Source: an uncultured Candidatus Melainabacteria bacterium
Lineage (GTDB): Bacteria; Cyanobacteriota; Vampirovibrionia; Gastranaerophilales; Gastranaerophilaceae
DNA length: 64,000 nt
Reading direction: 5' to 3'
Assembly: GCA_934726055.1 (NCBI GenBank)
Contig: CAKVCZ010000012.1
Coordinates: forward strand, 1-64,000
The translations under genes and the position numbers were made by a program. The notes under the pieces were generated by a model, which was not told the DNA's origin, did not search any database, and saw only the letters and a program-made list of their open reading frames with translations. Shown in pieces: positions 8,536 to 17,383 of this stretch. Positions within the stretch are counted from its first letter, which is position 1. The number at the start of each line of letters is the position of its first letter.

Positions 8536-10431
8536 ATGAATTTATTCAGCATAAAAATGCGTGCTTCTAAAGATATTGACGGAAAAAATATCCATATCTC
8601 AGGAGCAGAAAAGATAGTAAACGAAAATGATATTTCAAATTGTGCAAATACCCTTATAAAAAGAGCATTAAACCATGAAAATGGGCGTGCTGATTTTGTT
8701 AATGTTAAAGTTGAGGCAATTGAAAGTGATAATATCCTTAAATTGAAAGCGTTACCTGTAACTTGCAGAGTTGTAAATTCCAAAGAAGATGGCTATTTAG
8801 AAATTCAAAAAGAATTAGAAAAAATTGGTGTAAAAAGTACACAAAAAATTTTTGAGAGATTAAAAGAAGTTGAACCTATGCGTGGGGCTATGTTATTGGA
8901 TATTAATACGTTTGAACGACTAGAGCCAAAGCAAGATAGAGGTATTCGGGCAACTTATATGGATAGTGATAAATATAATTTAAGTTCATCAAAAAATCAT
9001 TTTAGAGAGGCTATTATCCTTGCAACAAAAGTTGCTAATGCACCGCATATTGTGGGTGAAATATGTATTTCTGATGATGTAAACTATACTATCGGTTATT
9101 TTGCATCCATTAAAAGTGGGTATGTCCGTATTACAAAGTTAAAAGATGTTGGTGAAACATTTGGTGGAAGAATCTTTTTATATAACGGAAAAACTCAAAA
9201 AGATTTGGAAGAAACTATTGATTTTATTGAAAATAAACCTGTTATAGTAACAGATGTTCCTGAATTAAATAAAGATAAAAATAAGTGGGAATATTTAGGA
9301 AAAAAGATAAATGATTTAAAAGAAAATCAATTATACAGAACGCAGAGTGTTATAGCGGAAAATTCAAATTCTGTTGTACAAATCGGAAACGAAAATTATA
9401 AAATGTTTGCATCTAATAATTATTTGGGTTTTGCGAATAATGAAGAAATAAAAGAATATTCTATTAAATCGGTAAAAAAATACGGAACAGGTACAGGCGG
9501 CTCCAGATTAGTTTGCGGAAATTTTGATTTGCACTCGCAATTAGAACAAAAGATAGCTGAATTTAAAAATTGCGAATCTGCTATCGTATTCAATAGCGGT
9601 TATTGTGCAAATGTTGCTGTGTTATCAGCTATGTTTAAAGAAAATGACGTGATTTTTTCTGATGAATTAAATCATGCAAGTATAATAGACGGTTGTAAAC
9701 TTTCAAAAGCAAAAACTGTAATTTATAATCACAATGATTTAGCTGATTTAGAAGAAAAAATCAATAAAATTTCGTATGAACATGGTGTAATTGTTTCGGA
9801 TGCTGTATTCAGTATGGACGGAGATATTGCAAATCTACCGGAAATCTTGAATTTGGCAAAAAAATACAATTTGTTTTCGTATATTGATGAAGCTCATTCA
9901 ACAGGTGTCCTTGGAAAAACAGGTAAAGGAATCTGCGAATATTACAATTTAGATGAACATCCTGACATTTTAATGGGTACTTTAAGTAAAGCTATCGGGT
10001 CTGAAGGCGGATATGTTGCAGGTAAAAAATTACTTACGGATTATCTAAAAAATACTGCAAGAAGTTATATCTTTTCAACTTCAATTTCCGCTGCTCCTAT
10101 TGCTGCAGCAATAAAAAGTTTTGAAATTTTACAAAAAGATAATTCTTATGTTGTAAATTTACACGAAAATATAAATTACTTTAATAAATTACTTCAAGAA
10201 AACGGAATTGATGTAGTATCAGAAACTCCAATATTTTCAATAATAATAGGAGATGAGGAAAAAGCAATGAGGGTTGCTGAGTATCTTATGGACAAAAAGT
10301 TTTTTATAAAAGCAATTCGTTATCCGACTGTAGCAAAAGGACAGGCAAGATTGAGAATTGCACTAAATGCTACACATTCAAAAAATCATATGAAAGAATT
10401 GGTAAAAGTACTTTCAGAGGTTATAAAATGA
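8536..10431 (+). CDS. bioWF: Fused pimeloyl-CoA synthetase / 8-amino-7-oxononanoate synthase (BioW-BioF)
   Basis: The 631-aa protein joins two consecutive biotin enzymes. Residues 1 to about 240 match BioW (6-carboxyhexanoate-CoA ligase): SIKMRAS near the start, HISGAEK (residues 20-26), RGAMLLDI, DRGIRA and the C-terminal YVRITKLKD block. Residues from about 255 are a full BioF, a PLP enzyme condensing pimeloyl-CoA with alanine, with SNNYLG, DELNHASIIDG, the DEAHSTG motif and the PLP lysine Lys485 in GTLSKAIG. The linker is about 20 residues. A single uninterrupted frame covers both. GGAG lies 14 nt before the ATG. bioB overlaps its end by 4 nt. The fusion would pass pimeloyl-CoA directly between sites, and it implies that the pathway starts from free pimelate rather than BioC/BioH. 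Confidence 0.93.
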   Translation: MNLFSIKMRASKDIDGKNIHISGAEKIVNENDISNCANTLIKRALNHENGRADFVNVKVEAIESDNILKLKALPVTCRVVNSKEDGYLEIQKELEKIGVKSTQKIFERLKEVEPMRGAMLLDINTFERLEPKQDRGIRATYMDSDKYNLSSSKNHFREAIILATKVANAPHIVGEICISDDVNYTIGYFASIKSGYVRITKLKDVGETFGGRIFLYNGKTQKDLEETIDFIENKPVIVTDVPELNKDKNKWEYLGKKINDLKENQLYRTQSVIAENSNSVVQIGNENYKMFASNNYLGFANNEEIKEYSIKSVKKYGTGTGGSRLVCGNFDLHSQLEQKIAEFKNCESAIVFNSGYCANVAVLSAMFKENDVIFSDELNHASIIDGCKLSKAKTVIYNHNDLADLEEKINKISYEHGVIVSDAVFSMDGDIANLPEILNLAKKYNLFSYIDEAHSTGVLGKTGKGICEYYNLDEHPDILMGTLSKAIGSEGGYVAGKKLLTDYLKNTARSYIFSTSISAAPIAAAIKSFEILQKDNSYVVNLHENINYFNKLLQENGIDVVSETPIFSIIIGDEEKAMRVAEYLMDKKFFIKAIRYPTVAKGQARLRIALNATHSKNHMKELVKVLSEVIK

Positions 10432-11387
10432 ACTTAGAAGAATTAAAAAATAAAATTATAGATGGTTATAAAATTACGCAAGATGAAGCGTATGAATTGG
10501 AAAATGCGAATTTAGAAGATTTATGCAAATATGCTGATGAAATCAGAAAACATTTTTGCAATAATCAATTTGATTTATGTTCAATAATAAATGCAAAGAG
10601 CGGTAAGTGTTCTGAAAATTGCAAATATTGTGCACAGTCTTCTTTTTATAAAACAAATGTAGAAGAGTATGATTTATTGGATTCTGATACAATCGTAAAA
10701 GAAGCTATGAATAACAAACAAAAAGGTGTTTTAAGATTTTCAATTGTAACTTCAGGCAGAAAACCTTCACAAAAAGACTTGGATAATATTTGCGAAATAA
10801 TAAAAAAGATTAAAGAAAAAACAGGTATTGAGGTTTGTGCTTCTTTGGGATTATTAAATAAAGAGGATTTGCAAAAACTAAAAGATGCAGGACTTACAAG
10901 AATCCATAATAACCTTGAAAGTTCTGAAAATTATTTTAAAACAGTTTGTACAACGCATACAACTCAAGATAAAATCAGAACAATAAAATACGCTCAAGAG
11001 TTAGGTCTGGAAGTTTGTTCTGGCGGTATTTTCGGACTTGGTGAAAATTGGAAAGACCGAATTGACATGGCTTTAATGTTAAGTGATTTGAATGTTTTAT
11101 CCATTCCTTTAAACTTTTTGTGTGCGATAAAAGGTACTCCGTATGAGAATAATAAGCTTTTAGAGGTTGATGAAATCCTTAGAATTTGTGCGATATACAG
11201 ATTTATAAATCCAAAAGCATTCATAAGACTTGCAGGTGGCAGGTATTTGACAAAAGATAACGGTAAAAAATGCTTGCAATCAGGTATAAATTCTTTAATT
11301 ACAGGAGATATGCTTACTACAACAGGAGCAACAATATCAAGCGATCTTGAAATGGTTAAAGAATTGGGCTATGAGGTTAGATTATGA
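10428..11387 (+). CDS. bioB: Biotin synthase
   Basis: The 319-aa radical-SAM enzyme inserts sulfur into dethiobiotin. The SAM-binding [4Fe-4S] motif CSENCKYC provides Cys61, Cys65 and Cys68, followed by AQS as in all BioB proteins. Conserved later motifs include HNLE-like HNNLESS and CSGGIFGLGE. Length is typical. It overlaps bioWF (ATGA junction) and bioD by 4 nt each, indicating translational coupling in a bioWF-bioB-bioD-bioA operon. Confidence 0.96.
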   Translation: MNLEELKNKIIDGYKITQDEAYELENANLEDLCKYADEIRKHFCNNQFDLCSIINAKSGKCSENCKYCAQSSFYKTNVEEYDLLDSDTIVKEAMNNKQKGVLRFSIVTSGRKPSQKDLDNICEIIKKIKEKTGIEVCASLGLLNKEDLQKLKDAGLTRIHNNLESSENYFKTVCTTHTTQDKIRTIKYAQELGLEVCSGGIFGLGENWKDRIDMALMLSDLNVLSIPLNFLCAIKGTPYENNKLLEVDEILRICAIYRFINPKAFIRLAGGRYLTKDNGKKCLQSGINSLITGDMLTTTGATISSDLEMVKELGYEVRL

Positions 11388-12058
11388 GTAAAAGCATTTT
11401 TATAACAGGAATTGGAACTGATGTTGGTAAAACTTATGTAACTGCATTAATCGTAAAATATTTAAAGGATTTAGGTTATAATTCAGGATATTACAAGGCT
11501 GCAGTCAGCGGAAACGAGAGAGTTAACGGCGAATTGGTTGCAGGAGATGCAAAATATGTAAAAGAAATTGCAAACTTATCAGATAATGCAAATGAGATGG
11601 TTTCTTATATTTATGAAGAAGCAATTTCACCTCATTTAGCAGCAATAATGGAAAATAAACCTGTTGAAATCGAAAAAATTAAAGAAGATTTTAAAAAAGT
11701 ATGCTCTAAAAATGATTTTGTAACTGTTGAAGGTTCAGGCGGAATTTTGTGTCCGATAAGATACGATAACAAAAAAGTTTGGCTTGAAGATATTATCAAG
11801 GAACTAAATTTATCAACAATAATTGTTGCAAATGCTAAATTAGGTTCGATTAATGCCACAGGATTAACTGTTTCGTATTTAAAATCAAAAAATATTCCTA
11901 TTAAAGGAATTATACTCAATAATTTTGATGAAAATGATTTTATGGAAAAAGATAATAAAAAAATGATTGAAGAATTAACAGGTGTAAAAATTTTGGCTTG
12001 TGTGAAAGACAATGCAAAAACTATTGAAATAAAAGGATTGGAAAATTTGTATGAATAG
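11384..12058 (+). CDS. bioD: ATP-dependent dethiobiotin synthetase
   Basis: This 224-aa protein closes the ureido ring of dethiobiotin from 7,8-diaminopelargonate, CO2 and ATP. The P-loop GIGTDVGKT (residues 9-17) is the BioD-specific form. The substrate lysine region (YYKAAVSG) and the VEGSGG motif follow. The usual 'KPVxxG' is KAAVSG here. It overlaps bioB by 4 nt and bioA by 8 nt. Confidence 0.95.
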   Translation: MSKSIFITGIGTDVGKTYVTALIVKYLKDLGYNSGYYKAAVSGNERVNGELVAGDAKYVKEIANLSDNANEMVSYIYEEAISPHLAAIMENKPVEIEKIKEDFKKVCSKNDFVTVEGSGGILCPIRYDNKKVWLEDIIKELNLSTIIVANAKLGSINATGLTVSYLKSKNIPIKGIILNNFDENDFMEKDNKKMIEELTGVKILACVKDNAKTIEIKGLENLYE

Positions 12059-13391
12059 TTATGTTGAAAAAGATTTAAAATATATATGGCATCCGTGTTC
12101 ACAGATGAAGGATTATGAAGAATTGCCGCCGATTGTTATTGATAAAGGGAAAGGCGTATATCTTTATGACATTGACGGAAATAAATACATAGATATTGTA
12201 AGTTCTTGGTGGTGTAATCTTTTAGGACATTCTAATCATAAAATTAATGAGGCAATAAAATCTCAGTTAGATGACATAGAGCACGTTATTTTTGCAAATT
12301 TTTCTCACAAACCGGCAATTACTTTGTGCGAAGAACTTATAAAAGTTATTCCTGACGGGTTATGCAAGTTTAATTTTTCCGATAACGGTTCAGCATCAAT
12401 AGAATGTGCATTAAAAATGGCATTTCAGTATCATTATCAAACCGGTAATCTGCAAAAAATAAAATTTATGTGTCTATCTGACGGTTATCATGGCGAAACG
12501 ATAGGTGCATTATCAGTTGGAACATTGGATTTATACGCAAAAATATATAAACCAATGCTGATGGATACAATCAGAATTCAAGCACCTGATTGTTACAGAT
12601 GTCCGTACAAAAAGTGCAGAGAAAATTGTGATGTTGAATGCTTTAAACAAGCGGAAATTGCGTTTGAAAAGTATGGAAATGAAACAGCTGCAATGATTGT
12701 TGAACCTTTGTTGCAGGGAAGTGCCGGCATGAGAATTTATCCTGCTAAATATTTGACAAAGTTGAGAAAACTGTGTGATGAATACAATGTAATTTTAATA
12801 GCTGATGAAATTGCAACCGGTTTTGGCAGAACGGGTAAGATGTTTGCATTTGACCATGTGGGAGTTTCTCCTGATATAATGTGCATATCAAAAGGTTTGA
12901 CTGGTGGCTATATGCCAATGTCTATAACGATTACAACACAAAAAATATATGATGCGTTTTATGCGGATTATTTAGAGGGTAAAGCATTTATGCACAGTCA
13001 TACATATAGCGGTAATCCTCTTGGTTGTTCTGCTGCGTTGGCTGTTCAAAAAATATTAAGAGAAGAAAATATTATAGAAAAGTCTAATAAAACGGCAGAA
13101 TACTTGCATAATCGGCTAAATGAAACATTTTTATCTCATAAAAATGTAGGTGAAATTCGTCATATAAATTTGATAAATGCAATAGAGCTTGTGAAAGATA
13201 AAAAAACAAAAGAGGACTTTGATTCCAAATTAAGACTTGGTTATCAAATATACAAAAAGGCACTTTTGAAAGGTCTTTTGTTGCGACCATTGGGAAATGT
13301 ATTGTATTTTAATCCTCCATTGACAATCAATGAAACAGAAATAGATGAGGCAATTTCTATTTGCAAACAAGCAATGGATGAAGTTCTATAA
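12051..13391 (+). CDS. bioA: Adenosylmethionine-8-amino-7-oxononanoate aminotransferase
   Basis: The 446-aa class-III aminotransferase makes 7,8-diaminopelargonate from the BioF product. The N-terminal WHPCSQMKDYEE is diagnostic for BioA, and the PLP lysine is Lys281 in ISKGLTGG. A cysteine cluster (CYRCPYKKCRENC, near residue 180) is a feature of BioW-type operons in Gram-positives. The amino donor may be SAM or lysine; sequence alone does not decide. It ends the operon; no clear terminator follows, only two direct copies of a GTAA(C/T)GTTTCA motif. Confidence 0.94.
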   Translation: MNSYVEKDLKYIWHPCSQMKDYEELPPIVIDKGKGVYLYDIDGNKYIDIVSSWWCNLLGHSNHKINEAIKSQLDDIEHVIFANFSHKPAITLCEELIKVIPDGLCKFNFSDNGSASIECALKMAFQYHYQTGNLQKIKFMCLSDGYHGETIGALSVGTLDLYAKIYKPMLMDTIRIQAPDCYRCPYKKCRENCDVECFKQAEIAFEKYGNETAAMIVEPLLQGSAGMRIYPAKYLTKLRKLCDEYNVILIADEIATGFGRTGKMFAFDHVGVSPDIMCISKGLTGGYMPMSITITTQKIYDAFYADYLEGKAFMHSHTYSGNPLGCSAALAVQKILREENIIEKSNKTAEYLHNRLNETFLSHKNVGEIRHINLINAIELVKDKKTKEDFDSKLRLGYQIYKKALLKGLLLRPLGNVLYFNPPLTINETEIDEAISICKQAMDEVL

Positions 13392-13456
13392 TTTGCTGTA
13401 AATCGAGTAAATGTAACGTTTCACAAAGGGTAATGTTTCATTTTTTCTCAGTATAG

Positions 13457-14392
13457 TTAAATGCCTGAGGGCTTTCTTCGATAGTATCCTTTAACTTCAG
13501 TTCCGTCGGTTCTTACATACGAATTTACATAAATCAGATTGCCGGCTTTTAACTCTTGTTTTGCTTGATTTTCCGACATTACATTTCCTGTTGCAATTTG
13601 TTGATTTATAAAATTTTCTAATCTTTTGAATTCGTCTAAAGACATATCTTTAATCTCTTCGTTTGTAAATACTCGATTATTATCAAAATCTTTAAAATCA
13701 ACATTCATGCTAACTTTACCTTCCAAATAAGTCGGTTTGTATTCAACAGCATCTTCCAGATTGCCCATTTTCTCTATAAAATGATGTTGTAATAGTTTAG
13801 TTCCGCCAAGATAATCTCCGTAAGGACTTTTTGTTATGTATCCATTGATATTTGTTATGTTTCTATTGTCAATTATATAAGTATGTCCAAGTTGATTTCT
13901 TAAATTGATATTAAAAATCATATCATCTATATTTCCATAATTTCTTATATTTTCTCCGTCATTTTTTATGTTATCTTTTAGTATATTCTTTACTCCGTAG
14001 GCATTAAATGTAACTGCTTCACAACCTGTTTCATTTGCCAAAAGTTGTGCTAAACTGCCTCCTAAAGAGTGTCCGACAAAGACAATTTTATAATTAGGAA
14101 ACTCTTTTTTTATTTGTTTATAAAACTTTTGTGCATCTGCATATTGATTTGGTAGTTTTTTCTTTGCCATATCTATATCATTTGCTAAATCACTTTTGTC
14201 ATTAGTACCACGCATAGCAATTACTATTGTTCTATCTTTATAAAAAGCTTCACAGTGAAATCCTGTTTTGTCGTTATTACTTTCAGTAATATTAATCCAG
14301 TCTTTTGGGATAGTTCCTTTGTTCTTTTTATAGACACCCATAGCAAGATTTGCCATTTCTTTGTCAAATTCAATTGTTTGTGATATTGTCAT
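13457..14392 (-). CDS. Lipase (class 3)-like serine hydrolase
   Basis: The 311-aa protein has the alpha/beta-hydrolase nucleophile elbow GHSLGG with Ser109, preceded by a strand-oxyanion segment (AMRGTND, residues 59-65). Asp156/157 and His203/204 are plausible for the rest of the triad. It resembles lipase_3/Mbeg1-like proteins. No signal peptide or membrane helix is seen, so it is either cytoplasmic or exported by another route. A ribosome site (AAAGGGAA) precedes the start. It is divergent from two duplicated small membrane proteins. The layout would fit a lipase effector with membrane immunity proteins, but that is speculation. Confidence 0.8.
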   Translation of the reverse strand: MTISQTIEFDKEMANLAMGVYKKNKGTIPKDWINITESNNDKTGFHCEAFYKDRTIVIAMRGTNDKSDLANDIDMAKKKLPNQYADAQKFYKQIKKEFPNYKIVFVGHSLGGSLAQLLANETGCEAVTFNAYGVKNILKDNIKNDGENIRNYGNIDDMIFNINLRNQLGHTYIIDNRNITNINGYITKSPYGDYLGGTKLLQHHFIEKMGNLEDAVEYKPTYLEGKVSMNVDFKDFDNNRVFTNEEIKDMSLDEFKRLENFINQQIATGNVMSENQAKQELKAGNLIYVNSYVRTDGTEVKGYYRRKPSGI

Positions 14393-14412
14393 AAATTTTC
14401 CCTTTCTTTTTA
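14370..14412. repeat. Duplicated lipase 5' end (copy 1; copy 2 at 14794-14836)
   Basis: The first 22 bases of the lipase gene plus its ribosome site recur with 1-2 mismatches at 14794-14836, in the same position relative to the next small membrane gene. So the unit 'lipase 5' end plus membrane gene' was tandemly duplicated about 424 bp apart. Copy 2 is no longer attached to a lipase body. Confidence 0.85.
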
Positions 14413-14425
14413 GTTCTGTTTTTTG

Positions 14426-14431
14426 TATACT
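14426..14431 (+). promoter_or_regulatory. -10 box with leaderless geometry
   Basis: TATACT ends 6 nt before the ATG at 14438; there is no Shine-Dalgarno. No good -35. Confidence 0.5.
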
Positions 14432-14437
14432 ATAGCT

Positions 14438-14773
14438 ATGTTTTTAAATTGTTTAAGACAGACGTATGCATTTAATTTTTTTATAATATACAATATTTGT
14501 ATTTTTTCCATATGCCTGTATATCTCTCTCGCTTGTATTATTTCTGATGGAGTTAAATGTATATATCACTTAATATATATATATTACCTTTGTTTAGTTC
14601 CAATTATTTTAATAAAACTATTTGGATTACTATTAGCTATTTTTATATGGATAATGGAGATGATGTTTGATAAGAAGATTAACAATCAAAAATTTTTAAC
14701 TAATAAAGGTATTTTTGCAACACAAATTTTGGGTATTATTTTGTTTTTGTCCCAATATTTATTTTTTTGTTAA
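14438..14773 (+). CDS. Small multi-helix membrane protein, paralogue 1
   Basis: The 111-aa protein starts MFLNCLRQTYAFN and has three hydrophobic helices. It ends its loop with KINNQKFLTNK, shared with the next gene as KISNQKFLCNK. The start at 14438 was preferred to an in-frame TTG five codons upstream, because a -10 box overlaps that codon. It is divergent from the lipase-like gene and shares its promoter region. No known family. Confidence 0.6.
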   Translation: MFLNCLRQTYAFNFFIIYNICIFSICLYISLACIISDGVKCIYHLIYIYYLCLVPIILIKLFGLLLAIFIWIMEMMFDKKINNQKFLTNKGIFATQILGIILFLSQYLFFC

Positions 14774-14851
14774 TAAATTGTAAAATATAAATATCAATTG
14801 TTTGTGATATTGTCATAAATTTTTCCTTTCTTTTTTGTTGAATATAAATGT

Positions 14852-15220
14852 ATGTTCTTGAATTATATACGACAATCTTATGCATTTAATATCTTGTGCG
14901 TATGTGGCTTATTAGTGTTAATGCTATTTACAATTTTGTTAACAATAGGCTTACTCACAAGATCTTCATTATTTGGATTAGTTTTATTGTTTCACATAAT
15001 AGGTATATTGTGTTTATTGATATTTTTATTATGCATCTTGATATACATTGCTGAACTAATTTTTTCTATAAAAATTAGCAATCAAAAATTCCTCTGCAAT
15101 AAAAAAATTACAATAATGCAGAATCTTGGTATAATAACATTTATGCTAATTGTCATATTTGATTTGGTAATTTTTGGTTCACAATATATGGAACCAATTT
15201 TGTATAATTTGAAATTTTAA
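14852..15220 (+). CDS. Small multi-helix membrane protein, paralogue 2
   Basis: The 122-aa protein begins MFLNYIRQSYAFN, nearly the same as its neighbour, and has four hydrophobic helices. The central sequences have diverged strongly while the ends stay similar, suggesting an old duplication or fast evolution. The upstream region carries copy 2 of the lipase 5'-end repeat. Function unknown; an immunity- or holin-like role would fit the size, but there is no motif for either. Confidence 0.6.
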   Translation: MFLNYIRQSYAFNILCVCGLLVLMLFTILLTIGLLTRSSLFGLVLLFHIIGILCLLIFLLCILIYIAELIFSIKISNQKFLCNKKITIMQNLGIITFMLIVIFDLVIFGSQYMEPILYNLKF

Positions 15221-15529
15221 TTAATTTTTGCTATTTATATTTGCCTCCTTTATTTTTAAATAATTGCCTAGTGTAATTTGTTGCCTTGCATAAAACGGAA
15301 ACTTTCGCAATTTGCCAAAATATTTATTGTTCATCTTTCGCTATCGTTCATTTCTCTGCTCGGCTCTGCTGTTTATTCGGTTCATATATTCAACTTCAGC
15401 ATCAATAAATTTTTGTTGAAGTTTTTCTGTTTCTGCAATTGCATAGAATGCCATTTCGATTATTTCTTGTAATCTTTTTATTTTTTCTCCAAAGTGAATT
15501 TCAATAGAATCTTTTCCTTGTTTGGTAAA
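15221..15529 (-). pseudogene. Decayed reading frames of unknown origin
   Basis: Between 15221 and 15610 no intact gene is visible. On the minus strand, 15341-15529 is an open stretch of 62 codons with coding-like, helical, charged sequence (IKRLQEIIEMAFYAIAETEK; ends AEQRNER) but no start codon, following directly on a TAA. It looks like the C-terminal end of a coiled-coil protein. Seven bases later an ATG opens 37 codons (15334-15221, start MNNKYFGKLRKF). Neither has a ribosome site. Confidence 0.4.
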
Positions 15530-15610
15530 TTACTTTGAGTAAAATATTTGTAATTAATTCCTTTAAGTGGTATAAAATATATATTGGTAGAATAGTGAAA
15601 GGAATTTTTC

Positions 15611-17383
15611 ATGGAAAAGAACAATGAAACTTTGCATGTGTTAAGACACTCAGCTTCTCATATTATGGCTCAAGCTGTACAAGCATTATTCCCACATGCT
15701 AAATTAGCAATCGGACCTGCTACTGATAGCGGTTTTTATTATGATTTTGATTTAGATGAACATACATTCACGGAAGAAGATTTAACCAAAATTGAAGAAA
15801 AAATGAAAGAAATTTTGAAACAAAATCTTACTTTTGAAAAATATAATGTTGAAGATGTTGATGCAAAAATTGCGGAATTCAAATCTCAAGGTGAAATCTA
15901 CAAAGCAGAACTTTTAGAAGAACACAGAAACGACGGACCTACATTATATTTAACAAAGGACAAAGACGGTAATGTTTTATTTAACGACCTTTGTGCCGGT
16001 CCTCACGTTCCAAATACAAGTTATATAAAAGGTAATGCAATTAAATTATTGAAAGTTGCAGGTGCTTACTGGAGAGGTAATGAAAAAAATAAAATGCTTC
16101 AGCGTATTTATGCTACTGCATTCTGGACAAAAGAAGAATTAGCTGATTATTTACACATGATGGAAGAAGCAGAAAAACGCGACCATAGAAAACTTGGTGC
16201 AAAGTTAGATTTGTTCTCAGTAAGAGAAGAAATCGGCGGTGGATTGGTTCTATGGCATCCTAATTTATATACAGTAAGAGAAGAAATTGAAAATTACTGG
16301 AGAACTGAACATAGAAAACGTGGTTATGTAATTGTTCAAACTCCTCAACTTGCAAAATCAAAATTATGGGAAATCTCAGGTCATATCGATCATTACAAGG
16401 AAAATATGTTCTTTATCCAAAAAGAAAATGAAGAAGATGAACAATATATTGTAAAACCAATGAACTGTCCGTTCCATATTTTGATTTATCAATCACAAAG
16501 ACATTCTTATCGTTCTCTTCCATTGAGAATGGCTGAATTAGGAACTGTTTACAGACGTGAAAAATCAGGTGCATTATCAGGTTTAACTCGTGTTCAAGGC
16601 TTTACTCAGGATGATGCTCATATCTTCTGTACTCCTGAACAATTGGTTGATGAAATTAATGCAATTATTGATTTTGTCGCTGATACAATGGCTATTTTTA
16701 AGATGGATTTTGAAGTTGAATTATCTACAAGACCTGAAAGTTATGTAGGCAAACTTGAAAATTGGAATTTAGCTGAGGCTGGTTTAAAAGAAGCAATGGA
16801 TAAACGTGGAATGAAATATGACATCAATGAAGGCGATGGTGCATTCTACGGTCCTAAAATTGACTTCAAAGTTAAAGATGCTATCGGCAGAACTTGGCAA
16901 TGTGCTACAATTCAATTAGATTTTAACTTGCCTGAAAGATTTGATATCAAATATCAAGATAAAGATGGTCAATTGAAAACTCCTGTAATGTTACACAGAG
17001 TAATTTTTGGCTCTATGGAAAGATTCCATGGTATTTTAATTGAACACTTTGCAGGTGCATTCCCAACTTGGTTAGCTCCTACTCAAGTTTCTGTTGTTCC
17101 TATTTCAAACGAAAAACATGCAGATTTTGCGGAAAAAGTTTATAAAAAGCTAAGAGAAAACGGTATTCGTGCATATTTGGATGATCGTTCAGAAAGTATG
17201 AATTACAGAATCAGAGAAAACTTGCAAGATAAAAAAGTCCCTTATGTTGCAGTAGTAGGTGATAAAGAAATTGAGGCAAATTCTGTTGCAGTTCGCCAAA
17301 GAGGTGTTGGTCAAATTGGTGTAAAAACTGTCGATGAATTTGTTGATATGGTATTGGAAGAAATTAGAACTAAAAAATGCTAA
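15611..17383 (+). CDS. thrS: Threonyl-tRNA synthetase lacking the TGS domain
   Basis: The 590-aa protein charges tRNA-Thr. It begins directly with the editing domain (RHSASHIMAQA near residue 12, later CAGPHVP) and lacks the about 60-residue N-terminal TGS domain of the 640-aa E. coli enzyme. The catalytic core is complete: motif 2 region YRREKSGALSGLTRVQGF, zinc ligand MNCPFH, and the C-terminal anticodon-binding domain. The ribosome site GAAAGGAA precedes the ATG. The next gene, a helicase, overlaps its last 7 bases. TGS-less ThrRS occurs in several lineages. No T-box leader is seen. Confidence 0.95.
   Translation: MEKNNETLHVLRHSASHIMAQAVQALFPHAKLAIGPATDSGFYYDFDLDEHTFTEEDLTKIEEKMKEILKQNLTFEKYNVEDVDAKIAEFKSQGEIYKAELLEEHRNDGPTLYLTKDKDGNVLFNDLCAGPHVPNTSYIKGNAIKLLKVAGAYWRGNEKNKMLQRIYATAFWTKEELADYLHMMEEAEKRDHRKLGAKLDLFSVREEIGGGLVLWHPNLYTVREEIENYWRTEHRKRGYVIVQTPQLAKSKLWEISGHIDHYKENMFFIQKENEEDEQYIVKPMNCPFHILIYQSQRHSYRSLPLRMAELGTVYRREKSGALSGLTRVQGFTQDDAHIFCTPEQLVDEINAIIDFVADTMAIFKMDFEVELSTRPESYVGKLENWNLAEAGLKEAMDKRGMKYDINEGDGAFYGPKIDFKVKDAIGRTWQCATIQLDFNLPERFDIKYQDKDGQLKTPVMLHRVIFGSMERFHGILIEHFAGAFPTWLAPTQVSVVPISNEKHADFAEKVYKKLRENGIRAYLDDRSESMNYRIRENLQDKKVPYVAVVGDKEIEANSVAVRQRGVGQIGVKTVDEFVDMVLEEIRTKKC

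Noticed and set aside
15278..15472. Plus-strand open frame of 64 codons
   Set aside because: Composition is that of antisense to a more coding-like minus-strand frame; no ribosome site.
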